The notes: a model not told the origin generated them from the sequence alone. A stretch of 64,000 nt of DNA from Arthrobacter sp. MYb213 (GCF_002979915.1 NZ_PCQA01000002.1:434001-498000), one strand, 5' to 3'; positions 43,509 to 54,152 are shown, counted from the first letter of the stretch. Made by a program: numbers and translations.

Positions 43509-43524
43509 GGTGAGGTGGATCACG
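43509..43524 (-). promoter_or_regulatory. Weak Crp-like dyad upstream of the acyl-CoA synthetase gene
   Basis: GGTGA-GGTGGA-TCACG, 8 of 10 positions of TGTGA-N6-TCACA, between hspR and the acyl-CoA synthetase gene. The distance from the start (167 nt) weakens it. Confidence 0.3.
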
Positions 43525-43586
43525 TAGTTTTGAGACTAATGATTTTACCGACGGATTACTAGCCGAACGCGACCAACGGAGGAAAA

Positions 43587-44015
43587 CTATCTGCCAATGG
43601 CACGGCGCGTTGTAAATAGTGTCACCGTTGGTTCGCGGCGAGCCGGACGCATTCCGCGGGCCATGGAAACCACATCTCCGGCGGCGGTTCCGGCGGCGAA
43701 CACACGGGTTTGGCCTTGCTGGACGGCGCGCAATTCATCGCGTAATTCGCCGACCTGGTTTTGCAGAAAAGACACCTGGTTTTGCAGCTCGATAATGCGT
43801 TTAATGCCTTCGAGCGACACGCCCTCTTTGCTCAGCTGCTGCACCTGGCGCAATAGTGAAACGTCGCGCTGGGAATATCGTCGCTGCTTACCCGATTGAC
43901 GGCTGGGTGAGACCAATCCGATGCGATCATACTGGCGCAGGGTCTGCGGGTGCATATCTGCTAGTTGTGCGGCGACTGAAATGACGAACACAGGTCTTAG
44001 GAACTCGTGGGCCAT
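43587..44015 (-). CDS. hspR: HspR, MerR-family heat-shock repressor
   Basis: 142 aa from ATG 44015 (M-A-H-E-F-L-R-P-V-F-V-I-S), with GGAGA upstream; earlier in-frame codons lie in the dnaJ-hspR hairpin region. The MerR-type winged helix reads V-A-A-Q-L-A-D-M-H-P-Q-T-L-R-Q-Y-D-R-I-G-L, then R-R-Y-S-Q-R-D-V. A coiled coil (E-L-Q-N-Q-V-S-F-L-Q-N-Q-V) mediates dimerisation. HspR binds HAIR elements with DnaK as co-repressor in Streptomyces and mycobacteria. It is the last gene of the dnaK operon, so it represses itself; three HAIR elements in this window are the likely targets. Confidence 0.94.
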   Translation of the reverse strand: MAHEFLRPVFVISVAAQLADMHPQTLRQYDRIGLVSPSRQSGKQRRYSQRDVSLLRQVQQLSKEGVSLEGIKRIIELQNQVSFLQNQVGELRDELRAVQQGQTRVFAAGTAAGDVVSMARGMRPARREPTVTLFTTRRAIGR

Positions 44016-44066
44016 GAATCTCAGTCTCCGTTTCTCCCCCAAATGTAGGGGATAAATGTATTGTCT

Positions 44067-44100
44067 ACGTGAGTGTGCCCCTTGCGAAGCACACTCACGT
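44067..44100 (-). terminator. Intercistronic hairpin between dnaJ and hspR
   Basis: ACGTGAGTGTGC / GCACACTCACGT, 12-bp perfect stem with a 10-nt loop and no U-tract. It suggests attenuation or RNA processing rather than full termination. Confidence 0.6.
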
Positions 44101-44118
44101 ATCGGGCCAATCTTTAGC

Positions 44119-45084
44119 TTAGAGCTTGGCCTTAGCAGCCAGCGCCTGTCGAGGATCTTCACCCTCGGTAGCCGCCGCGAACTCTTCGATGGCTGCTTTC
44201 GCCTTATCGTTCAGGTTCTGCGGAATGACCACATCTAACACGATCAGCATGTCGCCGGTCGCCTTGGAGGTCTTCACCCCGCGCCCTTTCAGACGTAAGG
44301 TCCGCCCCGAGTTTGAACCGGCTGGTACCTTCATGGCAACTTCTTCGCCATCCAAGGTTGGCACATGAATTTTTGCGCCGAGCGCGGCCTCATCAAAGGT
44401 GATTGGCACGTGCACACGAATATTGTTCTCTTCGCGTTTGAAGTACGGGTGTTCGGTAACCTTCACCTTCACCAGCAGGTCGCCGTTTCCGGCTGGTCCT
44501 GACTGACCGCGACCGCGCACACGTACCGATTGACCGTCCTTGATTCCTGCAGGAACACGCACGTCAATGACTTCACCGCTTTGCTCACGCAAACCGATAG
44601 TGGTGCCCTTGATAGATCCGGCGAAGGAAATCGTGGTGCTTGCGGTGCGGTCCGCGCCCTTGCGAGGCGGGGCACTTTGTCCAAAGCCGCCACCGAAGCC
44701 GCCGCCACCGAACAGATCAGAGAAATCTGGTTGTCCGCCGCGACCGCGTGGTGCCCCTCCCCCACCAAAGAGGTTGGAGAACATGTCATCAAAGCCTGCT
44801 TGGCCGCCTGGTGCGCCGCCGGGGCCTCCGGCGCTGAAACGCGCTCCGCCGCCCATAGCGCGAATCGCATCATACTGCTCACGCTCTTCTTTGTCCGAAA
44901 GCACCGAATTAGCCTCGGAGATGTCTTTGAACTTCCGCTCTGCTTCCGCATCACCCTGATTAGTATCCGGGTGGTATTTACGCGCTAGCTTACGGTACGC
45001 CTTCTTGATGTCCGCCTCGCTGGCGTCCTTGGAGACGCCCAGAATGGCGTAAAAGTCTTTGTCGATCCAGTCCTGACTTGCCAT
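44119..45084 (-). CDS. dnaJ: DnaJ-family co-chaperone without zinc finger (type II)
   Basis: 321 aa from ATG 45084 (M-A-S-Q-D-W-I-D-K). J-domain at 10-75 with the essential H-P-D in R-K-Y-H-P-D-T-N; a Gly/Phe-rich linker at about 85-145 (repeats of F-G-G-G-G); then the two C-terminal beta-barrel domains. The four C-x-x-C-x-G-x-G zinc-binding repeats of classical DnaJ are absent, so this is the CbpA/type II form even though it sits in the main dnaK operon. It stimulates DnaK ATPase. It is preceded by a 14-bp hairpin in the gap after grpE. Confidence 0.92.
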   Translation of the reverse strand: MASQDWIDKDFYAILGVSKDASEADIKKAYRKLARKYHPDTNQGDAEAERKFKDISEANSVLSDKEEREQYDAIRAMGGGARFSAGGPGGAPGGQAGFDDMFSNLFGGGGAPRGRGGQPDFSDLFGGGGFGGGFGQSAPPRKGADRTASTTISFAGSIKGTTIGLREQSGEVIDVRVPAGIKDGQSVRVRGRGQSGPAGNGDLLVKVKVTEHPYFKREENNIRVHVPITFDEAALGAKIHVPTLDGEEVAMKVPAGSNSGRTLRLKGRGVKTSKATGDMLIVLDVVIPQNLNDKAKAAIEEFAAATEGEDPRQALAAKAKL

Positions 45085-45114
45085 CAGGGCCCCCTTTCTT
45101 TTGACTACCGATTT

Positions 45115-45154
45115 GAAACTGCCCACTGTCGAGGTTTCGGCAGTGGGCAGTTTC
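45115..45154 (-). terminator. Intercistronic hairpin between grpE and dnaJ
   Basis: GAAACTGCCCACTG / CAGTGGGCAGTTTC, 14-bp perfect stem, 12-nt loop, no U-tract; lies in the 87-nt gap. Probable partial terminator or processing site. Confidence 0.65.
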
Positions 45155-45171
45155 GTTATCTAGATGTGCGG

Positions 45172-45744
45172 CTACTCGCCGGTGGCTACTAGCACCTGCG
45201 CGGCACGCATGGTGTAGTTTCCCTTACGGTAACCGGCTCGCAGTACCTGTCCCACATGATCCGCTGGGATCTCTGGGACCGGCTGGCGGAGCAACGCCTC
45301 GTGAACGTTGGGATCAAATTCGACCCCAGCCTCATCGATTCGTTCCAGGCCGTGAGTTGCCAAGACCGTGTCCAGCTTCTTAGCGATAGCCGCGAACGGG
45401 CCATCTGCTAAGTCACCATGAGCACGTGCCGCATCGATATCATCAAGCACCGGCAGCAACGTGGCGAGCACCGACTGAACGGCACTTTCACGTACTGCTA
45501 CCCGGTCACGCTCTACGCGCTTGCGGTAGTTGACGTACTCGGCCTGCAAACGAAGCAGGTCGTTGCGAAGCTCGGATTCCTTTTCGGTAACTTCAGCCTG
45601 TGCCTCTTCGACACCTGCAGCAGCCTCGTTCAGGATCGCCTCGGCCTGACCCAGGGCGTCAGCGTTTGGCTGCACGTCGGCTGCCTCTGGCTGGTTCTCC
45701 GGCTCCTGGCCGGGGTTTTCGTTCTGGTCCTGTGCCTCGGACAT
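45172..45744 (-). CDS. grpE: GrpE nucleotide-exchange factor
   Basis: 190 aa. An acidic, low-complexity N-terminus (E-A-Q-D-Q-N-E-N-P-G-Q-E-P) leads to a long coiled-coil helix (about 45-95, E-K-E-S-E-L-R-N-D-L-L-R-L-Q-A-E-Y-V-N-Y-R-K-R). The compact beta domain follows with the signature D-P-N-V-H-E-A-L and V-G-Q-V-L-R-A-G-Y. It releases ADP from DnaK. Separated from dnaK by 13 nt, so co-transcribed. Confidence 0.95.
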   Translation of the reverse strand: MSEAQDQNENPGQEPENQPEAADVQPNADALGQAEAILNEAAAGVEEAQAEVTEKESELRNDLLRLQAEYVNYRKRVERDRVAVRESAVQSVLATLLPVLDDIDAARAHGDLADGPFAAIAKKLDTVLATHGLERIDEAGVEFDPNVHEALLRQPVPEIPADHVGQVLRAGYRKGNYTMRAAQVLVATGE

Positions 45745-45757
45745 ATTCCCTTGCTCC

Positions 45758-47641
<1,884 letters not shown>

Positions 47642-47665
47642 CTAACGCTGAGGATTTTTATCCTG

Positions 47666-47686
47666 ATTGAGCGTTCTGGACTCAAG
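47666..47686 (-). promoter_or_regulatory. HAIR element 1 (HspR operator), overlapping the dnaK -10 box
   Basis: ATTGAGC-N7-ACTCAAG on the plus strand, 12 of 14 matches to the HAIR consensus. It overlaps the end of the -10 box (47685-47690). Confidence 0.8.
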
Positions 47687-47712
47687 TTTACTCAGCCGCT
47701 TTCGACTGTCAA
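47685..47712 (-). promoter_or_regulatory. dnaK operon promoter
   Basis: On the minus strand TTGACA (47712-47707), 16 nt, then TAAACT (47690-47685): a full consensus -35 and a good -10. The transcript would have a ~65-nt leader with AAAGGAGA before dnaK. Confidence 0.75.
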
Positions 47713-47717
47713 ATTAA

Positions 47718-47738
47718 CTTGAGCCAACCTCACTCAAC
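47718..47738 (-). promoter_or_regulatory. HAIR element 2 (HspR operator), upstream of the dnaK -35 box
   Basis: CTTGAGC-N7-ACTCAAC, 12 of 14 matches. It lies 52 bp from HAIR 1 and 38 nt before the divergent gene at 47776. Confidence 0.8.
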
Positions 47739-47775
47739 TTTGCGTTCTGTCTTCTTCAACGAACAAAGGGCAAGA

Positions 47776-48093
47776 ATGATTCCCATGCCGAAAAATAATT
47801 TTCAGACACAGGACACCCAAGGCGTTCAAGGACAATCCACCCTGCGCTCCCGGCGCCTCAACCTACCGAAAAAACGGTCCTTCCGGGAGCTGGATCGCCG
47901 CACCCAGGTTGCTGTCATCCTCGCTGGAATTATCGAGCTGACTTTGATGTTTGCAGCCTTGCGCGATCTTCGTCGACGCTCCGTTCAGCTGGCGATAGGG
48001 CCAAATCCACTGTGGGCCGTGGTCAGTTGCCTCAACGTACTAGGTAGCATTTCCTACTTTGTCTTTGGGCGTCGCAAAGACCCTCAAAACTGA
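47776..48093 (+). CDS. Small membrane protein with PLDc_N-type domain
   Basis: 105 aa from ATG 47776, preceded by AAGGG at 5 nt; an in-frame TTG at 47719 would lie within HAIR 2. A soluble head is followed by two hydrophobic helices (about 46-64, V-A-V-I-L-A-G-I-I-E-L-T-L-M-F-A; and 82-98, W-A-V-V-S-C-L-N-V-L-G-S-I-S-Y-F-V-F-G). The stretch L-R-D-L-R-R-R-S-V ... P-L-W-A-V-V ... Y-F-V-F-G-R-R matches the PLDc_N family (the membrane N-terminus of phospholipase D-type proteins) seen as free-standing actinobacterial proteins. Function unknown. Its promoter region is shared with dnaK and carries an HspR box. Confidence 0.75.
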   Translation: MIPMPKNNFQTQDTQGVQGQSTLRSRRLNLPKKRSFRELDRRTQVAVILAGIIELTLMFAALRDLRRRSVQLAIGPNPLWAVVSCLNVLGSISYFVFGRRKDPQN

Positions 48094-48109
48094 TTTACAG
48101 ACACAATGG

Positions 48110-48145
48110 AACAACCCGCTCTCGTGATGACGAGAGCGGGTTGTT
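48110..48145. terminator. Bidirectional terminator-like hairpin
   Basis: AACAACCCGCTCTCG and its complement, 15-bp perfect stem with TGATGA loop, after the PLDc_N gene. Confidence 0.75.
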
Positions 48146-48270
48146 CGCTGTCAGCGTGGACGCTTTGGCAATGAAAAACTCGATTGCCACACTGGCTAGA
48201 TCAGTTCATCTACCAACAATGGTCCTGCGAATAATCCCTACAGATGGTCCAGTAGGAATGCTCCGTTCTA

Positions 48271-51200
48271 CTACTTAGCCGAGCCCTGAGGTTCCACTAG
48301 GACTGCCGCGGTGCGCGCCGGAATAGTCAGCTCACCGGTGGCACTGTCGAACGAAGTTGACTTCACCCGGTCATCACTGCCTTTCGCAAGAGACTTGGCA
48401 AGCGAGTAGTCGTGACCTACCAGCTCCTCAAGCTTTTGCGTGCTCTCCTTCGGCGAGGCATTGAAGAGGACTAAGGCACCGTCATGCTTGCGATCGACAT
48501 CCTTACCCACCGTGTCGTCAATGCGCATCACGATAATTCCCGGTTCGGCCTCAGACCCACCCAGCGGGAAGCTCACCTTTTGCCCAATGAGATCAGCTGA
48601 GCCCAATCGCAAGAGTCCAACTTCCTTGCGGGTCTGCAGCAAGTCCAAGGCTGCCCCTTCAGCATCAGCCATGGCCTTGGCATCCGGCTTGAGCGCAGGG
48701 TCTTCTAATAGTGGAGCCATCAGATCCCACTTCTCCCCGTTATCTGCCTCGGGCGGAAGACCCGAGCCGAAAGTATTTTCCACTCCGGAGAAGTCGATGC
48801 GGTTGAACCAGTCCCCCGAGTTATAGGAATTTCGGTCCAAAGACTTTGAACGCAATAACTCGGTTCCGGCATGCCAGAACGGAACAGCTTGTGAATACAT
48901 CACGGTTGCTTGCGAGAGAGTATTCATCCGCACCCGATCCTCCATGGAAGTATCTCGTGGCAACTTGAGCACAGTGAGGTCGTAGAGCGTTTCATTATCG
49001 TGCGCGTCAACATAGTTGATCACTTCTCCCGGCTGCGAAGCATAGCCTGCTTTCGCTCCGCGGTAATCCAATTCATCACCACGGTGCACACTGCCATCCG
49101 AAGCGAGGAATTCGAAGTCTGCGAGATTGCCAGCCAAGCCGAGCTTCACTAGGTCGGTTTCGTGGCCGAGATCTTTCAACGCTTCCTCGGTGCTCCCATT
49201 GACCTTATTACCGTTGGGATCCGTTCCCAAGCCAGTACCAAAGCCCTGACGGAATGTTGAGGATGATTCAACAGGACTGCCACCATGAACGGCATCGCGC
49301 AGTCGGTCGTTAAAGGTCCCGATGCCGGTACCGTTCATTTGCCCCTGAGTCGCTTGATAGAAGCGAGCATTGTCCGCCACCTCACCAAAGTTCCATCCTT
49401 CGCCATAGAGGTAAATGGACTTGCCGTCCACTCCGTCACGTCCCGGCTTCAGTTCATCTAATGCACTGCGTACGGCTTCCATGGTTTCTCGTGAGTGGTG
49501 GCCCATGAGGTCAAAACGGAATCCATCAACCTTATAGTCCTTGGCCCACACCACCAGGGCATCAACCATCAGTTTCTGCGCCGCAGCGTGTTCCGTGGCC
49601 AGGTTCTGACAGCAGGACGAGGTTTCCACTTTCCCGGTGGCATCAAGTCGGTGGTAGTAGCCAGGCACGATCTTATCCAGCACACTGCGATCGGCTTGAC
49701 CCGAGGCTGCGGTGTGGTTGAACACCTGATCAAGCACTACTTCTAGCCCCATGCTGTGCAAGGATCCAACCATCGAGCGGAATTCTTCGACACGGTTCGC
49801 TCCTTCAGGGTTCGTGGCGTACGAACCTTCCGGAGCCATGAAATGGAAGGGGTCGTACCCCCAGTTGAATCCGTCTTCATCACCGTGGGCAGTAACGCAC
49901 TCTTGTTGTTTGCTGGAAGCTGCCGGCAGCGACTTCAGATCACAGTCCGTCTCAACACGTTGTGACTGTTCCTCCTCAATGGTGGCGATATCAAAACTTG
50001 GCAGCAGGTGAACGGTAGTCAGGCCAGCCTCGGAAAGCTGTTTGAGCTGTTTACTCCCGGCCCCATTTGCTCCAAACGCTCCGTAGCGGCCCCGCTGATT
50101 CTCGGGCACCGAAGCATCTGAAATCGAGAAGTCACGGATCTGCAGTTCATAGATGCTGCGGTCCACGTCCTTTTCGACGTTTTTGGCTTTGGCCTTACGC
50201 CACTGTTTTGGCTGGTGGTGAGGGTCTTCCAAGCTCACCGCGACCGAGTGGGTGGAATTAGTGGTCAACGCAACCGAATATGGATCGGTAACAATATTCG
50301 TTTCGATCTTGCCCGTTTCAGGGACAAAGACCTGAACTTCCCACCGGTACTTCGCCTCAGCCATCTGAGGTTTACCCTTTACCGTCCACACACCGCTGTC
50401 CTTCGAATAGCTAGCAGCGTATCGTGCAGTCTTCTCCTTCTTGTCAGTAATCAGCAGTGTTGTTTTTTGGGCCGTGGGTGCCCAGAGCCTAAAGGTAGGG
50501 CGTTTTCCGGTGAAGCTCACGCCGAGTTCTACATCGTCAAGCGCCTTGGCATAGAGATCATCAATGACACCAGCACTCTGAACTCCGGTGAAGGCGGTGA
50601 GTTTCTGGGTATCCCCTTCGCCATCAAATCGTGCCAATGCCAGTTGTGAACGCAATGCAGAGGCTACGTCTTCGCGATCTAGCTCAACACGCAAGGCACG
50701 GTAGTCGGCAAGGTGTGGGAACTTCTTGCGTTGTTCGGCACTCAACCCACCAATAATTTCTTTGAGCTCGATTGGCTTCGCACCGGAGATCTCTTCTCCC
50801 TCCAATTTCAAGCTGGCGTCCTTTGAAGCGTAGAGGGCATAGTTTTCACCAGTGCCTAGATCACGAGGAATCGCTAGGGTATCAGCGGAAATCCACTGCG
50901 CTTTCATTTGACCAACGCCGGCGACTGTTTGGGTGTCAGAACCAATCTGCAACAGGTGAGTCTTCGAGTCGTAGCTGAAGCTCACTGGCTTTCCTTCGGT
51001 TACCGAAAGACTGTAGTTAGCACCTCCGGCGGCACCGTCAACGCCATAATTTTCGTCCCACCCGAAGTTGTGTAACACCTTAAATTCGTAGGTACCAGCC
51101 GGGATCTTCTCCGTAGTGAATTCGTAGGTACCGTCAGCATCAGCGTCCGCCATTAAAGTAGCGAGACAGGTTGGATCCCAGTCGGATTTACAGCCCAATT

Positions 51201-54057
51201 CGTCTTGAAAACTTCCCGGTAAGGTGATCATCGGACCCTGTTGATCGCTTTGTGCGATGTTGTTGCGGGGATCGAAGAAGAACTTGACGGTCCCACCTTC
51301 GTGAGAATATTTAAGGTTGTCACCACCGGCAATACCACCAGCGCCGTAGCTCAGATCCCATGATCCGTTGATGGCTACCTTGTATTCATAGTCCCCTGCT
51401 GGGACATCGAATTCACCAGAATAGACCCCGCCAGGCTGTTCAGTGAGTTTGGCTGCCTCGCAGGCCGGATCCCAGTCGGTGACACAACCCATTTCGGTGT
51501 TATGGCTTCCCGGCACGGTGACCATGGAGATATCCGATTCAGCCGGTTTTTCCTTCGCAAACCCGGAAACGTCGTTGCCCACGGAAGCATAGGTGGAAGC
51601 GGCGCTGTGTTCTCCTGCGGCATTGGTACTCACGGCACGATATTCCACCAAGGTGCCTTGTGGTAGCGATGAAACGTCGTGGAAGACTCGTGGGGTGTGG
51701 TCTTCTGCCACGCCCAGTAGGTGCCACTTCTCGGTGCCCACTTCACGCCACGACATGCTTGTTTCAGCCCACGCCTGTTCGCCTAAATCCACGGATACGG
51801 GTGTTACGCCACTGAGCCCGGCCCCAGATTTTGGAGCGGAAATCTCAGGTGTGAAGGCAGCACTATCTACGTTCTTGTCAGCTTTATAAACCACTGCAGA
51901 TAGCGCTGGCACCGTCACGTTGAGTTTCCCGTCCGCAGCACTGCTGAGTTTGTCTTCGGCGCCATAGAGCGCTGAGTAGGTTGCGTCGGAGGTCAGAGTC
52001 GACAACTCAACATCAGCGGATTCTTCCGAGTTGTTCAGGGCCACCAGGTATTCGGTTTTCTCGTCACGGTCCACACGCGAGAATGCATAGACTCCCTTGG
52101 AATCTTGGGCGTATAGCTCTACTTGTGCCCCGCCCTTCAGCGCTTTGTTTGATTCGCGAAGTTTAGAGAGGGCCGCGATGTGCTGGTACATCGGAGAATC
52201 ACTGTCATAACGATCTTGGGTTCCGAGCTTTTCTCCGGTAATCAATTCTTGGTTCTGATACTCCGAGACTTGAGAAGCGAACAGTGATTGGCGAGAATCC
52301 TTGTCTCCACCGGTGCCTGCAAATCCTTGTTCGTCACCGTAGTAAACCACCGGCTGGCCACGGGTCAGGAACATCAGTTCATGGGCCAGTTCATCACGTT
52401 TGAGTTTCTGATTGCTGTTGTTCAGGAAGTACCCAATGCGCCCCATATCGTGATTGCCAAGGAAAGTTGGTAGAGCATCAGCTGAGGTGTTTGCCGTGGT
52501 GTAGTAGTCATCCGCCGAGAACAGCGTGCTTAGCGTTTTGGCTGAATTTCCTCCCGCGAAACCGGCAGCAGCAGATTGGAACGTGAAATCAAGGACGGAA
52601 TTCATTTCCGTCTTACGCACGTAGGGCGAAAGCTTCTTTGCATCGGCATCATAAACTTCGCCAAACATGAAGAAGTCGTCTTTACCCTGGGCTCGTGCAT
52701 AGTCCTGAACTTGTTTGGTCCATTGTTCCCAGAATTCAAAATTCACATGTTTTGCGGTGTCGATGCGGAAGCCATCAATTCCGAAGTCCACCCAGTTCTT
52801 GTAGACCTCTGCGAAACCGTTGACTACCTTAGGATTTTCGGTCATGAGGTCATCAAGCCCCTGAAAATCGCCATAGGTGACCGACTCACCTTCCCAGGTT
52901 GAGTCCCCGCGGTTGTGATAGAGCGTTGGATCATTGAGCCAGTCGGGGACCTTCTTGACTTGGTCAGAAACAACCGGGGTATAAGGGAAGGAACTGGAAG
53001 CGTCTAGCTCTGGGAAGGTATCACTGCCTGCGTAGTCCGCCGGGTCAAAGGCTTGACCCTGAGCATCCTTATAGGGAAGGGAAGACTGCTCAACGTAGGA
53101 ATACTTCTTTTCCTTATTGTCGATGAGATCCGCGGTATGGTTCACGAGGATGTCGAAATACACCTTGATGCCACGCTTGTGGGCGTCATCAATCAGTTCG
53201 GAGAGTTCTTCATTGGTGCCTAGATGTGGGTCGATCTGAGTGAAATCGGTGACCCAATAGCCGTGATATCCGGCGCTGGCATCATCACCACTACCCTGAA
53301 CCGGCATGTTCTTAAAACTGGGCGTGAGCCAGATGGCGCTGGTGCCAAGGCCCTGAATGTAGTCGAGCTTGGAGTGTAAGCCTGCGATATCACCGCCTTC
53401 ATAGAATCCTTTGTCCGTCGGATCAAACCCGGTGGTTAGTCGATCACCTTCCAAACCGCCGGTGTCGTTAGCCGTTGAGCCATTGGCAAAGCGGTCTGTC
53501 AAGACGAAATAGAATTGCTCACCAGAACCGGCTTGCCTGACCGGCGCAGCGACCAATTCGGCATCAGTATCTGAATATTCTCCGCGAAGGTCCAGTGGCA
53601 CAACTTGTGTAAGCCCAGTGGCCGTATCAAAGGTGAAGCGCAATCGGCTATCCGCACTCAGGGCTAGGGGAATGTTCTCTTCTCCCCCATCCAGTCCATA
53701 AGACGTGTCAAAGCTTTTGTTCAACGCTACTTTGTATTCATAGTTCCCCGCCGGAACTTCCACTTCCAGGCTGTATTGCCCTTCCTGGTCCGTGGATTGC
53801 AGGCTGGTAGCTTCACAGTCAGCCATCCAGTCAGCGGAACATCCCAACAACGACTGAAAAGAACCGGCCAGAGTCACAGAAGTTTCATCTGCCACGGCGG
53901 GAATACTAGCCAGGGGTGCCATGGGTGCGAGCGCCAGCATCGGGGTTGCGGCCAAGGCGGTGACCCAACGACGCCAACTACGTTTATGAAGGTATGGTGG
54001 CAGTGGCTGACTGCGCACGGAGGAAGCAGCGCTTTTGCTGTTCACGAAATGCTCCAT
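48271..54057 (-). CDS. pulA: Secreted amylopullulanase: alpha-amylase plus pullulanase-type glucosidase in one chain
   Basis: About 1928 aa from ATG 54057 (M-E-H-F-V-N-S-K); TTG 54081 is an alternative. Residues 25-55 form a signal peptide (K-R-S-W-R-R-W then A-L-A-P-M-A). Then: an X25-type starch-binding module; GH13 alpha-amylase (D-I-L-V-N-H-T, G-F-R-I-D-T-A-K-H nucleophile, F-G-E-V-Y-D acid/base, F-L-G-N-H-D); two more X25 modules; a CBM48/pullulanase N-terminal region (F-R-L-W-A-P-T-A). The second GH13 has V-L-D-Q-V-F-N-H-T, G-F-R-F-D-L-M-G, Y-G-E-G-W-N-F and Y-V-D-A-H-D-N-E-T. It should cut both alpha-1,4 and alpha-1,6 bonds of starch or glycogen outside the cell. No wall anchor is seen at the C-terminus. 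Two LacI-type operators lie upstream. Confidence 0.93.
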   Translation of the reverse strand: MEHFVNSKSAASSVRSQPLPPYLHKRSWRRWVTALAATPMLALAPMAPLASIPAVADETSVTLAGSFQSLLGCSADWMADCEATSLQSTDQEGQYSLEVEVPAGNYEYKVALNKSFDTSYGLDGGEENIPLALSADSRLRFTFDTATGLTQVVPLDLRGEYSDTDAELVAAPVRQAGSGEQFYFVLTDRFANGSTANDTGGLEGDRLTTGFDPTDKGFYEGGDIAGLHSKLDYIQGLGTSAIWLTPSFKNMPVQGSGDDASAGYHGYWVTDFTQIDPHLGTNEELSELIDDAHKRGIKVYFDILVNHTADLIDNKEKKYSYVEQSSLPYKDAQGQAFDPADYAGSDTFPELDASSSFPYTPVVSDQVKKVPDWLNDPTLYHNRGDSTWEGESVTYGDFQGLDDLMTENPKVVNGFAEVYKNWVDFGIDGFRIDTAKHVNFEFWEQWTKQVQDYARAQGKDDFFMFGEVYDADAKKLSPYVRKTEMNSVLDFTFQSAAAGFAGGNSAKTLSTLFSADDYYTTANTSADALPTFLGNHDMGRIGYFLNNSNQKLKRDELAHELMFLTRGQPVVYYGDEQGFAGTGGDKDSRQSLFASQVSEYQNQELITGEKLGTQDRYDSDSPMYQHIAALSKLRESNKALKGGAQVELYAQDSKGVYAFSRVDRDEKTEYLVALNNSEESADVELSTLTSDATYSALYGAEDKLSSAADGKLNVTVPALSAVVYKADKNVDSAAFTPEISAPKSGAGLSGVTPVSVDLGEQAWAETSMSWREVGTEKWHLLGVAEDHTPRVFHDVSSLPQGTLVEYRAVSTNAAGEHSAASTYASVGNDVSGFAKEKPAESDISMVTVPGSHNTEMGCVTDWDPACEAAKLTEQPGGVYSGEFDVPAGDYEYKVAINGSWDLSYGAGGIAGGDNLKYSHEGGTVKFFFDPRNNIAQSDQQGPMITLPGSFQDELGCKSDWDPTCLATLMADADADGTYEFTTEKIPAGTYEFKVLHNFGWDENYGVDGAAGGANYSLSVTEGKPVSFSYDSKTHLLQIGSDTQTVAGVGQMKAQWISADTLAIPRDLGTGENYALYASKDASLKLEGEEISGAKPIELKEIIGGLSAEQRKKFPHLADYRALRVELDREDVASALRSQLALARFDGEGDTQKLTAFTGVQSAGVIDDLYAKALDDVELGVSFTGKRPTFRLWAPTAQKTTLLITDKKEKTARYAASYSKDSGVWTVKGKPQMAEAKYRWEVQVFVPETGKIETNIVTDPYSVALTTNSTHSVAVSLEDPHHQPKQWRKAKAKNVEKDVDRSIYELQIRDFSISDASVPENQRGRYGAFGANGAGSKQLKQLSEAGLTTVHLLPSFDIATIEEEQSQRVETDCDLKSLPAASSKQQECVTAHGDEDGFNWGYDPFHFMAPEGSYATNPEGANRVEEFRSMVGSLHSMGLEVVLDQVFNHTAASGQADRSVLDKIVPGYYHRLDATGKVETSSCCQNLATEHAAAQKLMVDALVVWAKDYKVDGFRFDLMGHHSRETMEAVRSALDELKPGRDGVDGKSIYLYGEGWNFGEVADNARFYQATQGQMNGTGIGTFNDRLRDAVHGGSPVESSSTFRQGFGTGLGTDPNGNKVNGSTEEALKDLGHETDLVKLGLAGNLADFEFLASDGSVHRGDELDYRGAKAGYASQPGEVINYVDAHDNETLYDLTVLKLPRDTSMEDRVRMNTLSQATVMYSQAVPFWHAGTELLRSKSLDRNSYNSGDWFNRIDFSGVENTFGSGLPPEADNGEKWDLMAPLLEDPALKPDAKAMADAEGAALDLLQTRKEVGLLRLGSADLIGQKVSFPLGGSEAEPGIIVMRIDDTVGKDVDRKHDGALVLFNASPKESTQKLEELVGHDYSLAKSLAKGSDDRVKSTSFDSATGELTIPARTAAVLVEPQGSAK

Positions 54058-54140
54058 TGAGTTCGAAGGTGCGAGCGGCAAGCCATAAGAGCTGACTCGC
54101 CAGTGATTCAGCCCACACTACTGAGCGAATTCCATCAAAT

Positions 54141-54152
54141 GCAAGCGTTTCC
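54141..54152 (-). promoter_or_regulatory. LacI-type operator 1 upstream of the amylopullulanase gene
   Basis: GCAAGCGTTTCC, matching 11 of 12 bases of the reverse complement of operator 2. The core resembles LacI/MalR-family sites (xCAAxCGTTTxC). Confidence 0.6.
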
